Notes under the pieces: generated by a model | What the model saw: the letters and a program-made list of their open reading frames with translations, nothing else | What the model was told of the DNA's origin: nothing | Databases searched by the model: none | Shown: piece after piece, positions 35,243-43,182 of the stretch | Layout: each line of letters opens with the position of its first letter | How positions within the stretch are numbered: position 1 is the stretch's first letter | Source: Leptolyngbya iicbica LK | GTDB lineage: Bacteria; Cyanobacteriota; Cyanobacteriia; Phormidesmidales; Phormidesmidaceae | Assembly (NCBI RefSeq): GCF_004212215.1 | Contig: NZ_QVFV01000004.1 | Location: forward strand, 310,001 to 374,000 | Direction: 5' to 3' | Length of the DNA: 64,000 nucleotides | Program-made: the position numbers and the translations under genes

Positions 35243-35854
35243 TTATTCTTCAGCAGAATCAAAACGAAAAGAACCGTGCATCTGCACAATGAGATCGCGG
35301 GTGGCGGGGGCATCGTCGTTGTAGGACGACACAATTTTGGCGGTGCGGCCCTCGGCGTCGCCAACGAAGGTAATGACCTGTCGCGAAAATTCGCCGGGCA
35401 CCTGCTCCAGCCACAGCCGAAACGCATCGTTGCCACTCACGCTGGTGATGCCGTAGCGATCGATCACGTACTCTTCGGCCAGGGCAGCTTCAATCAGGGT
35501 GTCGAGTTGCTGCGGCACATACGTTTCCGGCGGTTCTGACACGAGGCTAATTTCCGTGGCAATGTCGGTGGCTTGCGGCGACTGCACCGTCGCGTCATAG
35601 CTGGTAATCATGGCCCGGGCTTCCTCTGCGAGGGCTTCGGTCAGCCAGCCCGTGGGCACGTCAATGACAAACAGATCGGAAACCGGCCAAGGTTCTAACG
35701 ACACTGCTCCGGTCGTCAAGGCGGCGGCAGCGAGGGGCGTTGAAGGGGCGATCACGATTCTCTCTGGAGTTGCATGGGCGATCGCTGCTGTGCTCCCGCC
35801 GATCAAACCGCTGATCACCCATATCCCGTAGCGCTGTAAGTGGCGGCTAAGCAT
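35243..35854 (-). CDS. Exported protein, possibly PsbP/Mog1-like
   Basis: A 203-residue protein with a signal peptide (YGIWVISGLIGGSTAAIAHA). The mature part has a pattern of alternating strands and one long helix: FVIDVPTGWLTEALAEEARAMITSY, then DTLIEAALAEEYVIDRYGITSVSGNDAFRLWLEQVPGEFSRQVITFVGDAEGRTAKIVSSYN. This resembles the PsbP/Mog1 fold, used by several lumenal photosystem II assembly factors, but the match is by eye and weak. The gene is 42 bp upstream of the amidotransferase. Confidence 0.6.
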   Translation of the reverse strand: MLSRHLQRYGIWVISGLIGGSTAAIAHATPERIVIAPSTPLAAAALTTGAVSLEPWPVSDLFVIDVPTGWLTEALAEEARAMITSYDATVQSPQATDIATEISLVSEPPETYVPQQLDTLIEAALAEEYVIDRYGITSVSGNDAFRLWLEQVPGEFSRQVITFVGDAEGRTAKIVSSYNDDAPATRDLIVQMHGSFRFDSAEE

Positions 35855-35910
35855 CTGCTGACCTCGACAATTCGTTTCCTTACCCTACAGCGTTTGAGGC
35901 CACAAGCGGC

Positions 35911-37827
35911 TTAGCCATCCACCCCGACCCAGGGCAGGCGAGCCAAATCTTCAAAGGTGGTCTGGCGCTCTTTTTCCAGTTCGGCAATGCGGCGCTTTTC
36001 GGCATAGATCTGATTTTGGTAATAGGCCAGTTGTTCAGCCGTTTGGGTATGGCTGCTCTCGCTCCACAGTTGCAAAAAGTGGCGATAGCGCTTTTCGCAC
36101 AGGGTTTGCTCAATACAGGCCGCCGCCGCCCGAATCACCAGGGGGGCCCGCAGCACATCCCGCCGGGACTTTTCGTCGAGGTAAAACAAGTGCTGGGTTT
36201 GGGCCAAGGCTGCCGACTCAGCCGTGCGATCGCGCAACCAGCCAATCAGTTCATCGGGTGGCGCGGCGGCTTGCGATCGGAGCGTCTGCCAGAGGGCGCG
36301 ATGGTGAGAAAAACTGAACTGCAGATCCCGGCTATCGAGCACCGTCGTCACTTCGGGCCGATGCTCGGCACTGTGGATAAAGACTCGCAGCAGGGCCGCT
36401 TCCGCTTCTTCGAGGGTGCTGGTTTGGGTGAAGGATAGGCGGGGACGAGCGGTTTCACCCTGGGGCGATCGCCGCTGTCGCCGCACCTGCACCATCAGGT
36501 TTTCGGCCAGCAGGGGCACCAGCCGCCCGTCCCCATTACTGAACATTTCCGCACATTGGCGCACATAGTGGGTGCGCGTATCGGCGTTGGCGATTTCACT
36601 CAGCAATTCCACAATCGCCTGGGACGACTGCTGAAATTGGTCGGCCTGGCTGAGATCGCGCCCCGCCACAATTTGCTGAATCTGCCAGTCAATCCACAGC
36701 GGTGCGTGATCGAGCAGGGCTTGGTACGCCTCGATCGGGTGATGCTGCAAATATTCGTCGGGGTCTTTGCCCTCGGGGATATTCAGCACCCGCAGCTGCA
36801 CCTCGCCGCGATAGGCCATAGCTTCCACTTCGCCGATCGCCCGTTGAGCCGCCTTGACCCCCGCCGCATCGGCATCAAAGTTGAGAATCACCTGCTTCGA
36901 CTCGGTGTAGCGCAGCAGTTGCCGCACCTGATTGGCATTCACTGCTGTGCCCAAAGCCGCCACCGCCGTCGGACTGCCCGCCGCATGCAGCGCAATCACG
37001 TCAAAGTAGCCTTCCACAATGACGGCGCGGTCCTGTTTCGCGATCGCGGGCCGCGCCTTATCCAGGCCGTACAGGGTTTGGCCCTTGTCAAAGAGTTCGG
37101 TGTCGGGGGAATTGAGATACTTGGGTTTGGCGTCGTCGGTCAGGCCCCGCCCGCCAAAGCCAATCACCCGGCCCCGCGTATCGTGAATGGGGATCATCAG
37201 GCGATCACGAAAGCGATCGTAATAGCCACTGCCCGAGGTGCGAGGCACGATTAGACCCGCCTTTTCCACCAGCGCCACGGGAAACTGTTTTTGCTCGACC
37301 AGATAGGCATACAGCGTTTGCCAGCCCCCCGGCGCATAGCCCAGCTGAAACTGTTGAATGGTCTCGTCTGTCAGCCCCCGCTGGGCGGTCAGATAAGTGA
37401 GCGCGGCGGCCCCATCCGGTCGCCGCAGGGCATGTTCATAAAAGCTGGTGGTCACCGCCAAGATTTCGTAGAGCTGCTCGCGCAGGGTCAGCTGTCGCTG
37501 CAATTCTTGCCGCTTTTCCGGCTCCAGCGTTTTGACCGGCACCTGGTATCGCTTGGCCAGATCGAGCACCACATCGGTGAACGATCGCTGCCCCAACTCC
37601 ATCAAAAACTTGTAAGTATTGCCCCCGGCCCCGCAGGAAAAGCAATAGTAAAACTGCTTGGTGGGGCTGACGCTAAAACTGGGGGACTTGTCATCGTGAA
37701 AGGGACAGAGCCCGACATAGTCTTTGCCCTGCTTTTTGAGCACGACATGTTCCGACACGATATCAACGATGTCGGCGCGATCGCGCACCGCCGCAATAGT
37801 ATCGGGATGAAGCCGGGGAGTAGACAT
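35911..37827 (-). CDS. dnaG: DNA primase
   Basis: Makes RNA primers at the replication fork. From ATG 37827 (MSTPRLHPDTI) the protein has 638 residues; the frame reaches an earlier start at 37848 that adds seven atypical residues. The N-terminal zinc-binding site is Cys41-x2-His44 and Cys62-x2-Cys65. The core holds YYDRFRDRLMIPIHD, the Toprim motif VIVEGYFDVIALHAAG (with the acidic Glu) and LNFDADAAGVKAAQRA. The C-terminal helicase-interaction region is present. Neighbours show no replication cluster. Confidence 0.95.
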   Translation of the reverse strand: MSTPRLHPDTIAAVRDRADIVDIVSEHVVLKKQGKDYVGLCPFHDDKSPSFSVSPTKQFYYCFSCGAGGNTYKFLMELGQRSFTDVVLDLAKRYQVPVKTLEPEKRQELQRQLTLREQLYEILAVTTSFYEHALRRPDGAAALTYLTAQRGLTDETIQQFQLGYAPGGWQTLYAYLVEQKQFPVALVEKAGLIVPRTSGSGYYDRFRDRLMIPIHDTRGRVIGFGGRGLTDDAKPKYLNSPDTELFDKGQTLYGLDKARPAIAKQDRAVIVEGYFDVIALHAAGSPTAVAALGTAVNANQVRQLLRYTESKQVILNFDADAAGVKAAQRAIGEVEAMAYRGEVQLRVLNIPEGKDPDEYLQHHPIEAYQALLDHAPLWIDWQIQQIVAGRDLSQADQFQQSSQAIVELLSEIANADTRTHYVRQCAEMFSNGDGRLVPLLAENLMVQVRRQRRSPQGETARPRLSFTQTSTLEEAEAALLRVFIHSAEHRPEVTTVLDSRDLQFSFSHHRALWQTLRSQAAAPPDELIGWLRDRTAESAALAQTQHLFYLDEKSRRDVLRAPLVIRAAAACIEQTLCEKRYRHFLQLWSESSHTQTAEQLAYYQNQIYAEKRRIAELEKERQTTFEDLARLPWVGVDG

Positions 37828-37932
37828 GGAGGTATGGGGCCAAACCACCAGGACAAGTGCCCATTATCATAGCGAACCCCCAGCCTTAGAGCGGAGCCAT
37901 GCCTGAAAACGCTAAAACGCTAGCTGAGACAG

Positions 37933-38847
37933 TTACAGGTCCGATTGCGGGGGCGCTCCGGTGAGCACCTGCAACAACAGCGCCAAAAAAGTTTGGGTGA
38001 TCGCCCGGGTCATGGCGGCCTCGGGACAGGACGACAGGCGGGGCGACCAGTGCGATCGCTGGGCCTCTAGCTGATAAATGGCCTGGGCCAACTCGTACCC
38101 GGACTGCTGCCAGCGGTTGACTGCCAGCGGTTGCGCAGCTAACTGATCCCAGCATTGGATGAGCACAGGTTGGAGCACCGCCGTGAGCGGGTCAAGTTGC
38201 TGCGTGCTTTGCAAGGGGCTGGGCTCCGTGATCGTGGGCGGCCCTAGCGACCATTTGCCGCAGCAACGATAAGCCCATTGCATGAGCATGGGCAACGACA
38301 GGTGCAGGCGATCGCCGAGCGGCCACTGACCGGGCCGGGGCGGGGGGCCGTCCTTGATCCCTATCGCGGGGGGGGCGTCCGGCCAGCCGCCCTGGCCACA
38401 TTGCTGCCACCAGGCGGCGACGCCCACGGGGGCAAGCGTTAATTCCAGGTTGCCGGTGGGCAGCACCTGCGCCACCAGCCCCGTGGCGATACTGTCCGGA
38501 ATTGCCCGCTCGCGGGTTGTAAGGTGCTGGGCGATCGCGTGGGCGACGGTCAAGACTGGCTGCCCCTGAGCCGCCGCGACCGGATGCGCGATCGCCGATT
38601 GATACTGGTATCCCCCAGTGGCGCTCATCTGCATCGCACTGAGGGGAATCGCGGCGGGCGGCCAGCGCTCGTCCCCGCCCAGGCAACGATGCGACAGTAT
38701 GGTTTGTAACCGGGTTTTCGGCGATACTGTCAGCAACCAAGCCCTGATCGCTGGGGATGGTTGCCATCTCGCGTCAGGGCGTATCATGGCTGGGTCGCTC
38801 TCTGGCGGTGGATGGGCGGGCGCCCCCTGGAGGGGCTGGGTAAGCAT
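37933..38847 (-). CDS. Protein resembling ArgS terminal domains (DALR-like)
   Basis: About 304 residues without signal peptide. The segment GGYQYQSAIAHPVAAAQ...LTVAHAIAQHL, followed by GLVAQVLPTGNLELTLAPVGVAAWW, resembles the N-terminal additional domain of arginyl-tRNA synthetase (pattern Y-x-S-x-x-A then A-x-x-I-A). The C-terminal 110 residues are helical like a DALR anticodon-binding domain. HIGH and KMSKS motifs are absent, so it cannot charge tRNA. I recall cyanobacterial proteins annotated as DALR anticodon-binding domain proteins of similar size. The assignment is tentative. The real start may be one of the internal Met codons. Confidence 0.5.
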   Translation of the reverse strand: MLTQPLQGAPAHPPPESDPAMIRPDARWQPSPAIRAWLLTVSPKTRLQTILSHRCLGGDERWPPAAIPLSAMQMSATGGYQYQSAIAHPVAAAQGQPVLTVAHAIAQHLTTRERAIPDSIATGLVAQVLPTGNLELTLAPVGVAAWWQQCGQGGWPDAPPAIGIKDGPPPRPGQWPLGDRLHLSLPMLMQWAYRCCGKWSLGPPTITEPSPLQSTQQLDPLTAVLQPVLIQCWDQLAAQPLAVNRWQQSGYELAQAIYQLEAQRSHWSPRLSSCPEAAMTRAITQTFLALLLQVLTGAPPQSDL

Positions 38848-39086
38848 TTCTGAGTCGGCAGCATTTTGTAATACTCCCCTGACTAGCGATCATACGGAGG
38901 CTTTGCTTTAATATGAGATAAATTAAGTTTGAATTTTTCCGTAAATTCCCCGTTTAATTCCTCCTATCATTGAGATCCTGCCAAGGCGGTCTTTCGACGA
39001 TCTGGGAGCTAGAGCCCGCTTCCTCAATCGGTATAATCGGCGCGAGTCAGCGAAGTTTTGTTTATTCTTGATCCCCCACAGCGTAT

Positions 39087-39800
39087 ATGTACCCAACATC
39101 ATCGGCGAATCAGGCCCGGCCCTTTCTGACCTGGCAGAGAATATCTGACTGGGCCCAAGAACACTATCGGTGCCGCACTTTCGTAAAAGATGAGCGAATT
39201 CCGTCTCGCCCCGGCTTGTTATATCTGGTACAACGGGGAGCCGTCAGACTCACGGGCAGTGCCCAACTCGGGGTTAATGTCAGCACCGATGAAGAAGAAA
39301 GTCCCTCAACGCCGTTGATGGCTCAAGATGAAGAGGCCTTTCTCGGCTTTGTCGGGCCGGGGCAGCCCTTTGAAATTATTGCCCAGTCGCCGTTTTCGCT
39401 GCAAAGTTTTGCCCATGTCGATCAAACTGCGGTGATCTGGCTGTACTGGCATGATTTAGACAACTGGCCGCACTTTCGGCGCGAGGTGTTAGAAGCGTTT
39501 CGACATCAGCATCAGCGCAAGCTCCTATGGCTGAGCACCCTAGGGCAGCGGCGCACCATTGATCGCCTGATCGGCTTTTTGACGCTGCTGATCGAAGAGT
39601 TTGGCGAAACCTCGCCCGAAGGCTACTATTTGCCGTTTCCTCTGACCCATGCCCAAATTGGCAGTGCCATTGGCTCGACTCGTGTGACCGTAACGCGGCT
39701 GATGGGCAAGTTACGGCAGCAGGGAATTTTGGCCACCCATGGCGATGGCTTGATTTGTTTGCCAGGGCACAGTGATCTGCCCCTGAGCAAAGAAGCCTAG
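39087..39800 (+). CDS. Crp/Fnr family transcriptional regulator
   Basis: A 237-residue regulator: an N-terminal cyclic-nucleotide-binding-like beta barrel (LLYLVQRGAVRLTG...FLGFVGPGQPFEIIA), a long dimer helix, and a Crp-type helix-turn-helix (LTHAQIGSAIGSTRVTVTRLMGKLRQQGIL, near residue 187). An acidic insertion (STDEEESPSTPLMAQDEEA) sits in the barrel. The classic cAMP-binding Arg-Ser pair is not seen, so the effector is unknown. It is not NtcA, whose DNA-reading helix and length differ. Divergent from the ArgS-like gene. Confidence 0.85.
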   Translation: MYPTSSANQARPFLTWQRISDWAQEHYRCRTFVKDERIPSRPGLLYLVQRGAVRLTGSAQLGVNVSTDEEESPSTPLMAQDEEAFLGFVGPGQPFEIIAQSPFSLQSFAHVDQTAVIWLYWHDLDNWPHFRREVLEAFRHQHQRKLLWLSTLGQRRTIDRLIGFLTLLIEEFGETSPEGYYLPFPLTHAQIGSAIGSTRVTVTRLMGKLRQQGILATHGDGLICLPGHSDLPLSKEA

Positions 39801-40215
39801 AGGGTAGACGGAAAATTGCCTCCCAGTTGATGACCGGGGATCAGTCGTTCGGTCGTTGTGACTTTCCGGGGCAAGTCTTCTCGTTTTGGTCAGGACTCTA
39901 GCCTTGGGCTGGCGCCAATCCGGGCCGTTTTATGGCTGATTGCCCAGCGCGGCTGGTGCGGTTCTCGATTCCTCAATAAAAGCTGCTATTCTGAGTGGTT
40001 CACTTTAGGATAGAGAATGGACTCCATCAGAGCGGTCGTTCAGTTTGGGTAGGGCGATTGAGTCGCGCGATCGCCGTGAGTTCCCGATCAGGTTCAGCTG
40101 CTCCCATGGTCAACACCGCAGGATTCGCGCCTCTGGCACATCATCATCGGGCGTAGGGCGGTTTGGGCCAAGCTGGCCGACAGCGATAATTTAAGTTTGA
40201 GAAGGGGACGCGATC
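39801..40215. other. Intergenic region before obg
   Basis: 415 bp without a supported gene. A purine-rich Shine-Dalgarno, GAAGGGGA, lies at 40201-40208, about eight bases before the obg GTG. No repeat or structured RNA is recognised. Confidence 0.5.
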
Positions 40216-41310
40216 GTGAAGTTTGTTGATTTAGCTGAAGTGACGGTCATTGGCGGCAAGGGCGGCGATGGCATGGTCTCTTTTCGGCGTGAAAAGTATG
40301 TCCCCGCGGGTGGACCTTCGGGGGGCAATGGGGGCCAAGGGGGTTCCGTTTATTTAATTGCGGAGTCTAACTTGCAAACGCTGTTGGATTTTCGGTTTGC
40401 CCATGAGTTCAAGGCGAAGCCGGGCGCACGCGGTGGCCCCAGCAATCGGACGGGCGCGAACGGCGACGATCGCTACATCGAAGTGCCCTGCGGCACGACC
40501 GTTTACGACGCCGAGACAGATGAGCTGATTGGTGATTTGATCACTCCGAAGCAGACGCTTTGTGTGGCGGCGGGCGGTAAAGGGGGCTTGGGCAACAAAC
40601 ATTTTCTCAGCAACCGTAATCGGGCTCCGGAGTATGCCCTGCCTGGCTTAGACGGCGAAGTCCGTCGCATTCGACTAGAGCTGAAGTTGCTAGCGGAAGT
40701 CGGCATTATTGGCTTGCCGAATGCCGGGAAGTCCACTCTAATTTCGGCCCTGTCGGCGGCTCGCCCCAAAGTGGCCGATTATCCGTTTACGACGCTAGTT
40801 CCCAACTTAGGCGTGGTGCGTAAACCCACGGGCGACGGCACGGTTTTTGCCGACATTCCTGGCCTGATTGCGGGTGCCCACGCGGGGTTGGGGCTGGGCC
40901 ATGAGTTTTTGCGACACATTGAACGCACGCGACTGCTACTGCATTTGGTGGATGCCACCGCGCCTGATCCCCTGGCGGACTATCGCACCATTCAGCAGGA
41001 ACTGGCTGCCTATGGCCATGACTTAAGCGATCGCCCGCAAATTTTGGCGCTGAATAAGGTTGATGCCATGTCACCGGAAGATGCGGCGGTCTTGGTCGAA
41101 CTGATGGCAGAAGCCACGGGCAAAACGGTCTGGGCGATTTCTGCGGTGACCCGGCAAAATCTCGAAGATTTGTTACAAACGGTCTGGGAGGCATTGGACG
41201 CATTACCCAGTGCCGCTGCGAGTCTCCCCGCTGAGACCCCGCTGAGTAGTCCTGATTCGGCTCCCCTCGCCACGGCGGAGTTGTCGCTCACGAGTCTGGA
41301 AGGTCAATAG
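40216..41310 (+). CDS. obgE: GTPase Obg/CgtA
   Basis: Essential GTPase tied to 50S ribosome assembly and stress signalling. The start is a GTG. The glycine-rich Obg fold takes residues 1-160 ([30 protein letters not shown]). The G domain follows with G1 GLPNAGKS at 166-173, G3 DIPGLIAG near 213, G4 NKVD near 281, and G5 SAV near 311. A Ser/Ala/Pro tail of about 35 residues replaces the OCT domain seen in some Obg proteins. Length 364, usual for cyanobacteria. Confidence 0.96.
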   Translation: MKFVDLAEVTVIGGKGGDGMVSFRREKYVPAGGPSGGNGGQGGSVYLIAESNLQTLLDFRFAHEFKAKPGARGGPSNRTGANGDDRYIEVPCGTTVYDAETDELIGDLITPKQTLCVAAGGKGGLGNKHFLSNRNRAPEYALPGLDGEVRRIRLELKLLAEVGIIGLPNAGKSTLISALSAARPKVADYPFTTLVPNLGVVRKPTGDGTVFADIPGLIAGAHAGLGLGHEFLRHIERTRLLLHLVDATAPDPLADYRTIQQELAAYGHDLSDRPQILALNKVDAMSPEDAAVLVELMAEATGKTVWAISAVTRQNLEDLLQTVWEALDALPSAAASLPAETPLSSPDSAPLATAELSLTSLEGQ

Positions 41311-41394
41311 CCCTGGGGAACTCTGGCGTCAACGATCGCGTCAACGAAATTGGGCATGCTGTAGCTAGCGATCGCACGAAGGAGCAACCAAATC

Positions 41395-42111
41395 ATGACG
41401 ACACAATGGACCCGCTGGGTTTCTACCGGATTAACCGTGGGACTACTGGCCGCCAGTGTGGCGCTGCCGGTGAGCGCTCAGGTCACTGATCCCGCTGAGG
41501 ACTCGACGCCCGAGGCCGAGGCCGAGACGACCAATGATGAAGTCGCGCTGCCCGATGAGGAAGTCCGCTTCAGCTGCGAGACGCAAAATGGTCGGCCGAC
41601 GGTGATGTATGTTCCGGTGAGCCAGCCCGGTAACCTTTACGCCTGGGCCACCCCCGAAGATATGGGCGCCGCTTGGCCTGCCGAACGACGCTGTACCGAA
41701 ATTGCCCGTCGCCTCGAAATGTATCGTCCCGATGGGCTGCTAGAGCTCCAAACCGGGCGGGAAAATGGCTACAACACCGTCTGCGTCACCACGGAAGCCG
41801 ACGCGAGCTGCCGCATTGTGTTTACTGTGCCCGAGGGCCAAGATCCCGTCGCGACCCGCGATCGCGTGTTCGATAATTTAGTGCTGGCCGATCAGGGCCA
41901 AGCGACTGAAGGCGTCACGACCTTTGCCGAAGGAGACAGCCTGCTCGATGAGATTGGCAATGTGTTGGGATTCCCCACCGGGGGTGCTTCCTCAGTTACA
42001 GGTTCTGGGGGCATTAATCTTCAGCCGTTTTTAGATAGCGCTGATGGGGGCACGGGGGCGCAGCTCAATCAGAATAGTGGGGGTCGTCGCTTGAATCCAA
42101 ATAATTTTTGA
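41395..42111 (+). CDS. COP23 domain exported protein
   Basis: A 238-residue protein with signal peptide (WVSTGLTVGLLAASVALPVSAQ) and an acidic linker. The COP23 domain starts at VRFSCETQNGRPTVMYVP and runs through RRCTEIARRLEMYR...NGYNTVCVTTEADASCRIVFTVPEGQDP, with four Cys that could form two disulfides. COP23 is named for a membrane-associated circadian protein of Cyanothece/Synechococcus RF-1, but most family members have no known role. The Gly/Asn-rich tail is probably disordered. A Shine-Dalgarno-like GAAGGAG lies at 41379-41385. Confidence 0.82.
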   Translation: MTTQWTRWVSTGLTVGLLAASVALPVSAQVTDPAEDSTPEAEAETTNDEVALPDEEVRFSCETQNGRPTVMYVPVSQPGNLYAWATPEDMGAAWPAERRCTEIARRLEMYRPDGLLELQTGRENGYNTVCVTTEADASCRIVFTVPEGQDPVATRDRVFDNLVLADQGQATEGVTTFAEGDSLLDEIGNVLGFPTGGASSVTGSGGINLQPFLDSADGGTGAQLNQNSGGRRLNPNNF

Positions 42112-42148
42112 CGCGCAATGGTGAAGCGGGCGAACAAAATCGCGTAGC

Positions 42149-42182
42149 ATGAGGGGCGATGTGTTCAGCGATCGCCCCTCAT
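42149..42182 (+). promoter_or_regulatory. Perfect hairpin covering the methyltransferase start, with upstream mini-ORF
   Basis: ATGAGGGGCGAT (42149-42160) and ATCGCCCCTCAT (42171-42182) form a perfect 12-base-pair stem with a ten-base loop. Its 3' arm ends in the first two bases of the methyltransferase ATG. The 5' arm begins with an ATG that opens an 11-codon frame ending in TGA at 42182-42184, which overlaps the gene start as ATGA. It could terminate the COP23 transcript or control translation of the next gene; neither is proven. There is no Shine-Dalgarno before the mini-ORF. Confidence 0.6.
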
Positions 42183-43137
42183 GACCGCAACGAGTCCCCA
42201 AAAACCGGCCTGGGCTGGTGATGACTTTCTTTCCCAGGTGGTGAATCGGCTAATTCAGACCAAACCCCTGTATGCGCTGATGAAGCGACAGGCGCGGCAG
42301 GTGTTGATCAAAACGGCGGAAAAAAACGGCATTCCCTGGCGGCAAACCTGCGCTGAGTACGAAGCTGCGGGGGTCGCCGATCGCATTGATCAGGTCCAGA
42401 ATCCTCAGGTCACCTACCCCGACTATTATCAAGTGCCGTTTCATGCCTATGAGGCGGGCAATTTGTGTTGGCAGGCCGCGTTTGAAGCGGAATCCGCCAC
42501 CTACTCGATGGCGCTGCGGGTCTGGCCCGACGAAACGCTTACCCCCCAAGCGGCTCAAGATCGGCTGCGACACAGCTTTCACCAGGTCTTAGCGGAGTAT
42601 CTCCCCCAGCCCGTGCAGGATGCGTTGGATATGGGCTGTTCGGTGGGCATTTCTACCCTGACGCTGCACCGTTGGCTGCAGCAGCGATCGCCCACCGTCC
42701 GCACGATCGGCCTGGATTTGTCGCCCCATATGCTGACGGTCGCCCAGGCCCGCGATATCCAGCACGAGATTACGCAATGGCTCCACGTCGCCGCCGAAGA
42801 TACGGGGCTGCCGTCCCACTCCTTTGATCTGATCTCCCTGCAGTTTGTCACCCACGAACTGCCCCGGACGGCGGCTCGCGCCATTTTTCAAGAAGCGTGG
42901 CGGCTGCTGCGGCCCGGCGGCACGTTGGCGATCGCTGACAACAACCCCAAATCACCCGTCATCCAGAATCTACCGCCCGTCATTTTTACGCTGATGAAAA
43001 GCACGGAACCCTGGAGCGACGACTACTATACCTTCGACATCGAAGCGGCGTTGGCCGACCTGGGATACGAGCGAGTCGTGACCCACGAAACGGATCCTCG
43101 CCATCGCGCCATCTTGGCTCAAAAGCCTGCTTCATAA
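42181..43137 (+). CDS. Class I SAM-dependent methyltransferase
   Basis: A 318-residue protein with an N-terminal helical extension of about 140 residues (ALMKRQARQVLIKTAEKNGIPW), then a Rossmann methyltransferase domain. Motif I is ALDMGCSVGISTLTLHRWL (near residue 147), followed by GLDLSPHMLTVAQARD and a post-I FDLISLQFVTHELPR. Motif III is AWRLLRPGGTLAIADN. The acceptor is unknown; the layout recalls quinone or small-molecule methyltransferases. The start codon lies in a perfect hairpin, so its translation may be controlled. Confidence 0.85.
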   Translation: MTATSPQKPAWAGDDFLSQVVNRLIQTKPLYALMKRQARQVLIKTAEKNGIPWRQTCAEYEAAGVADRIDQVQNPQVTYPDYYQVPFHAYEAGNLCWQAAFEAESATYSMALRVWPDETLTPQAAQDRLRHSFHQVLAEYLPQPVQDALDMGCSVGISTLTLHRWLQQRSPTVRTIGLDLSPHMLTVAQARDIQHEITQWLHVAAEDTGLPSHSFDLISLQFVTHELPRTAARAIFQEAWRLLRPGGTLAIADNNPKSPVIQNLPPVIFTLMKSTEPWSDDYYTFDIEAALADLGYERVVTHETDPRHRAILAQKPAS

Positions 43138-43182
43138 GGCCAGTTTCGTCGAGCCCGTGATGGGCTCAACGGCCTGCTGACT

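Noticed and set aside
36556-37254. 232-codon frame on the plus strand inside dnaG
   Set aside because: Antisense shadow; dnaG covers it with intact Toprim motifs.
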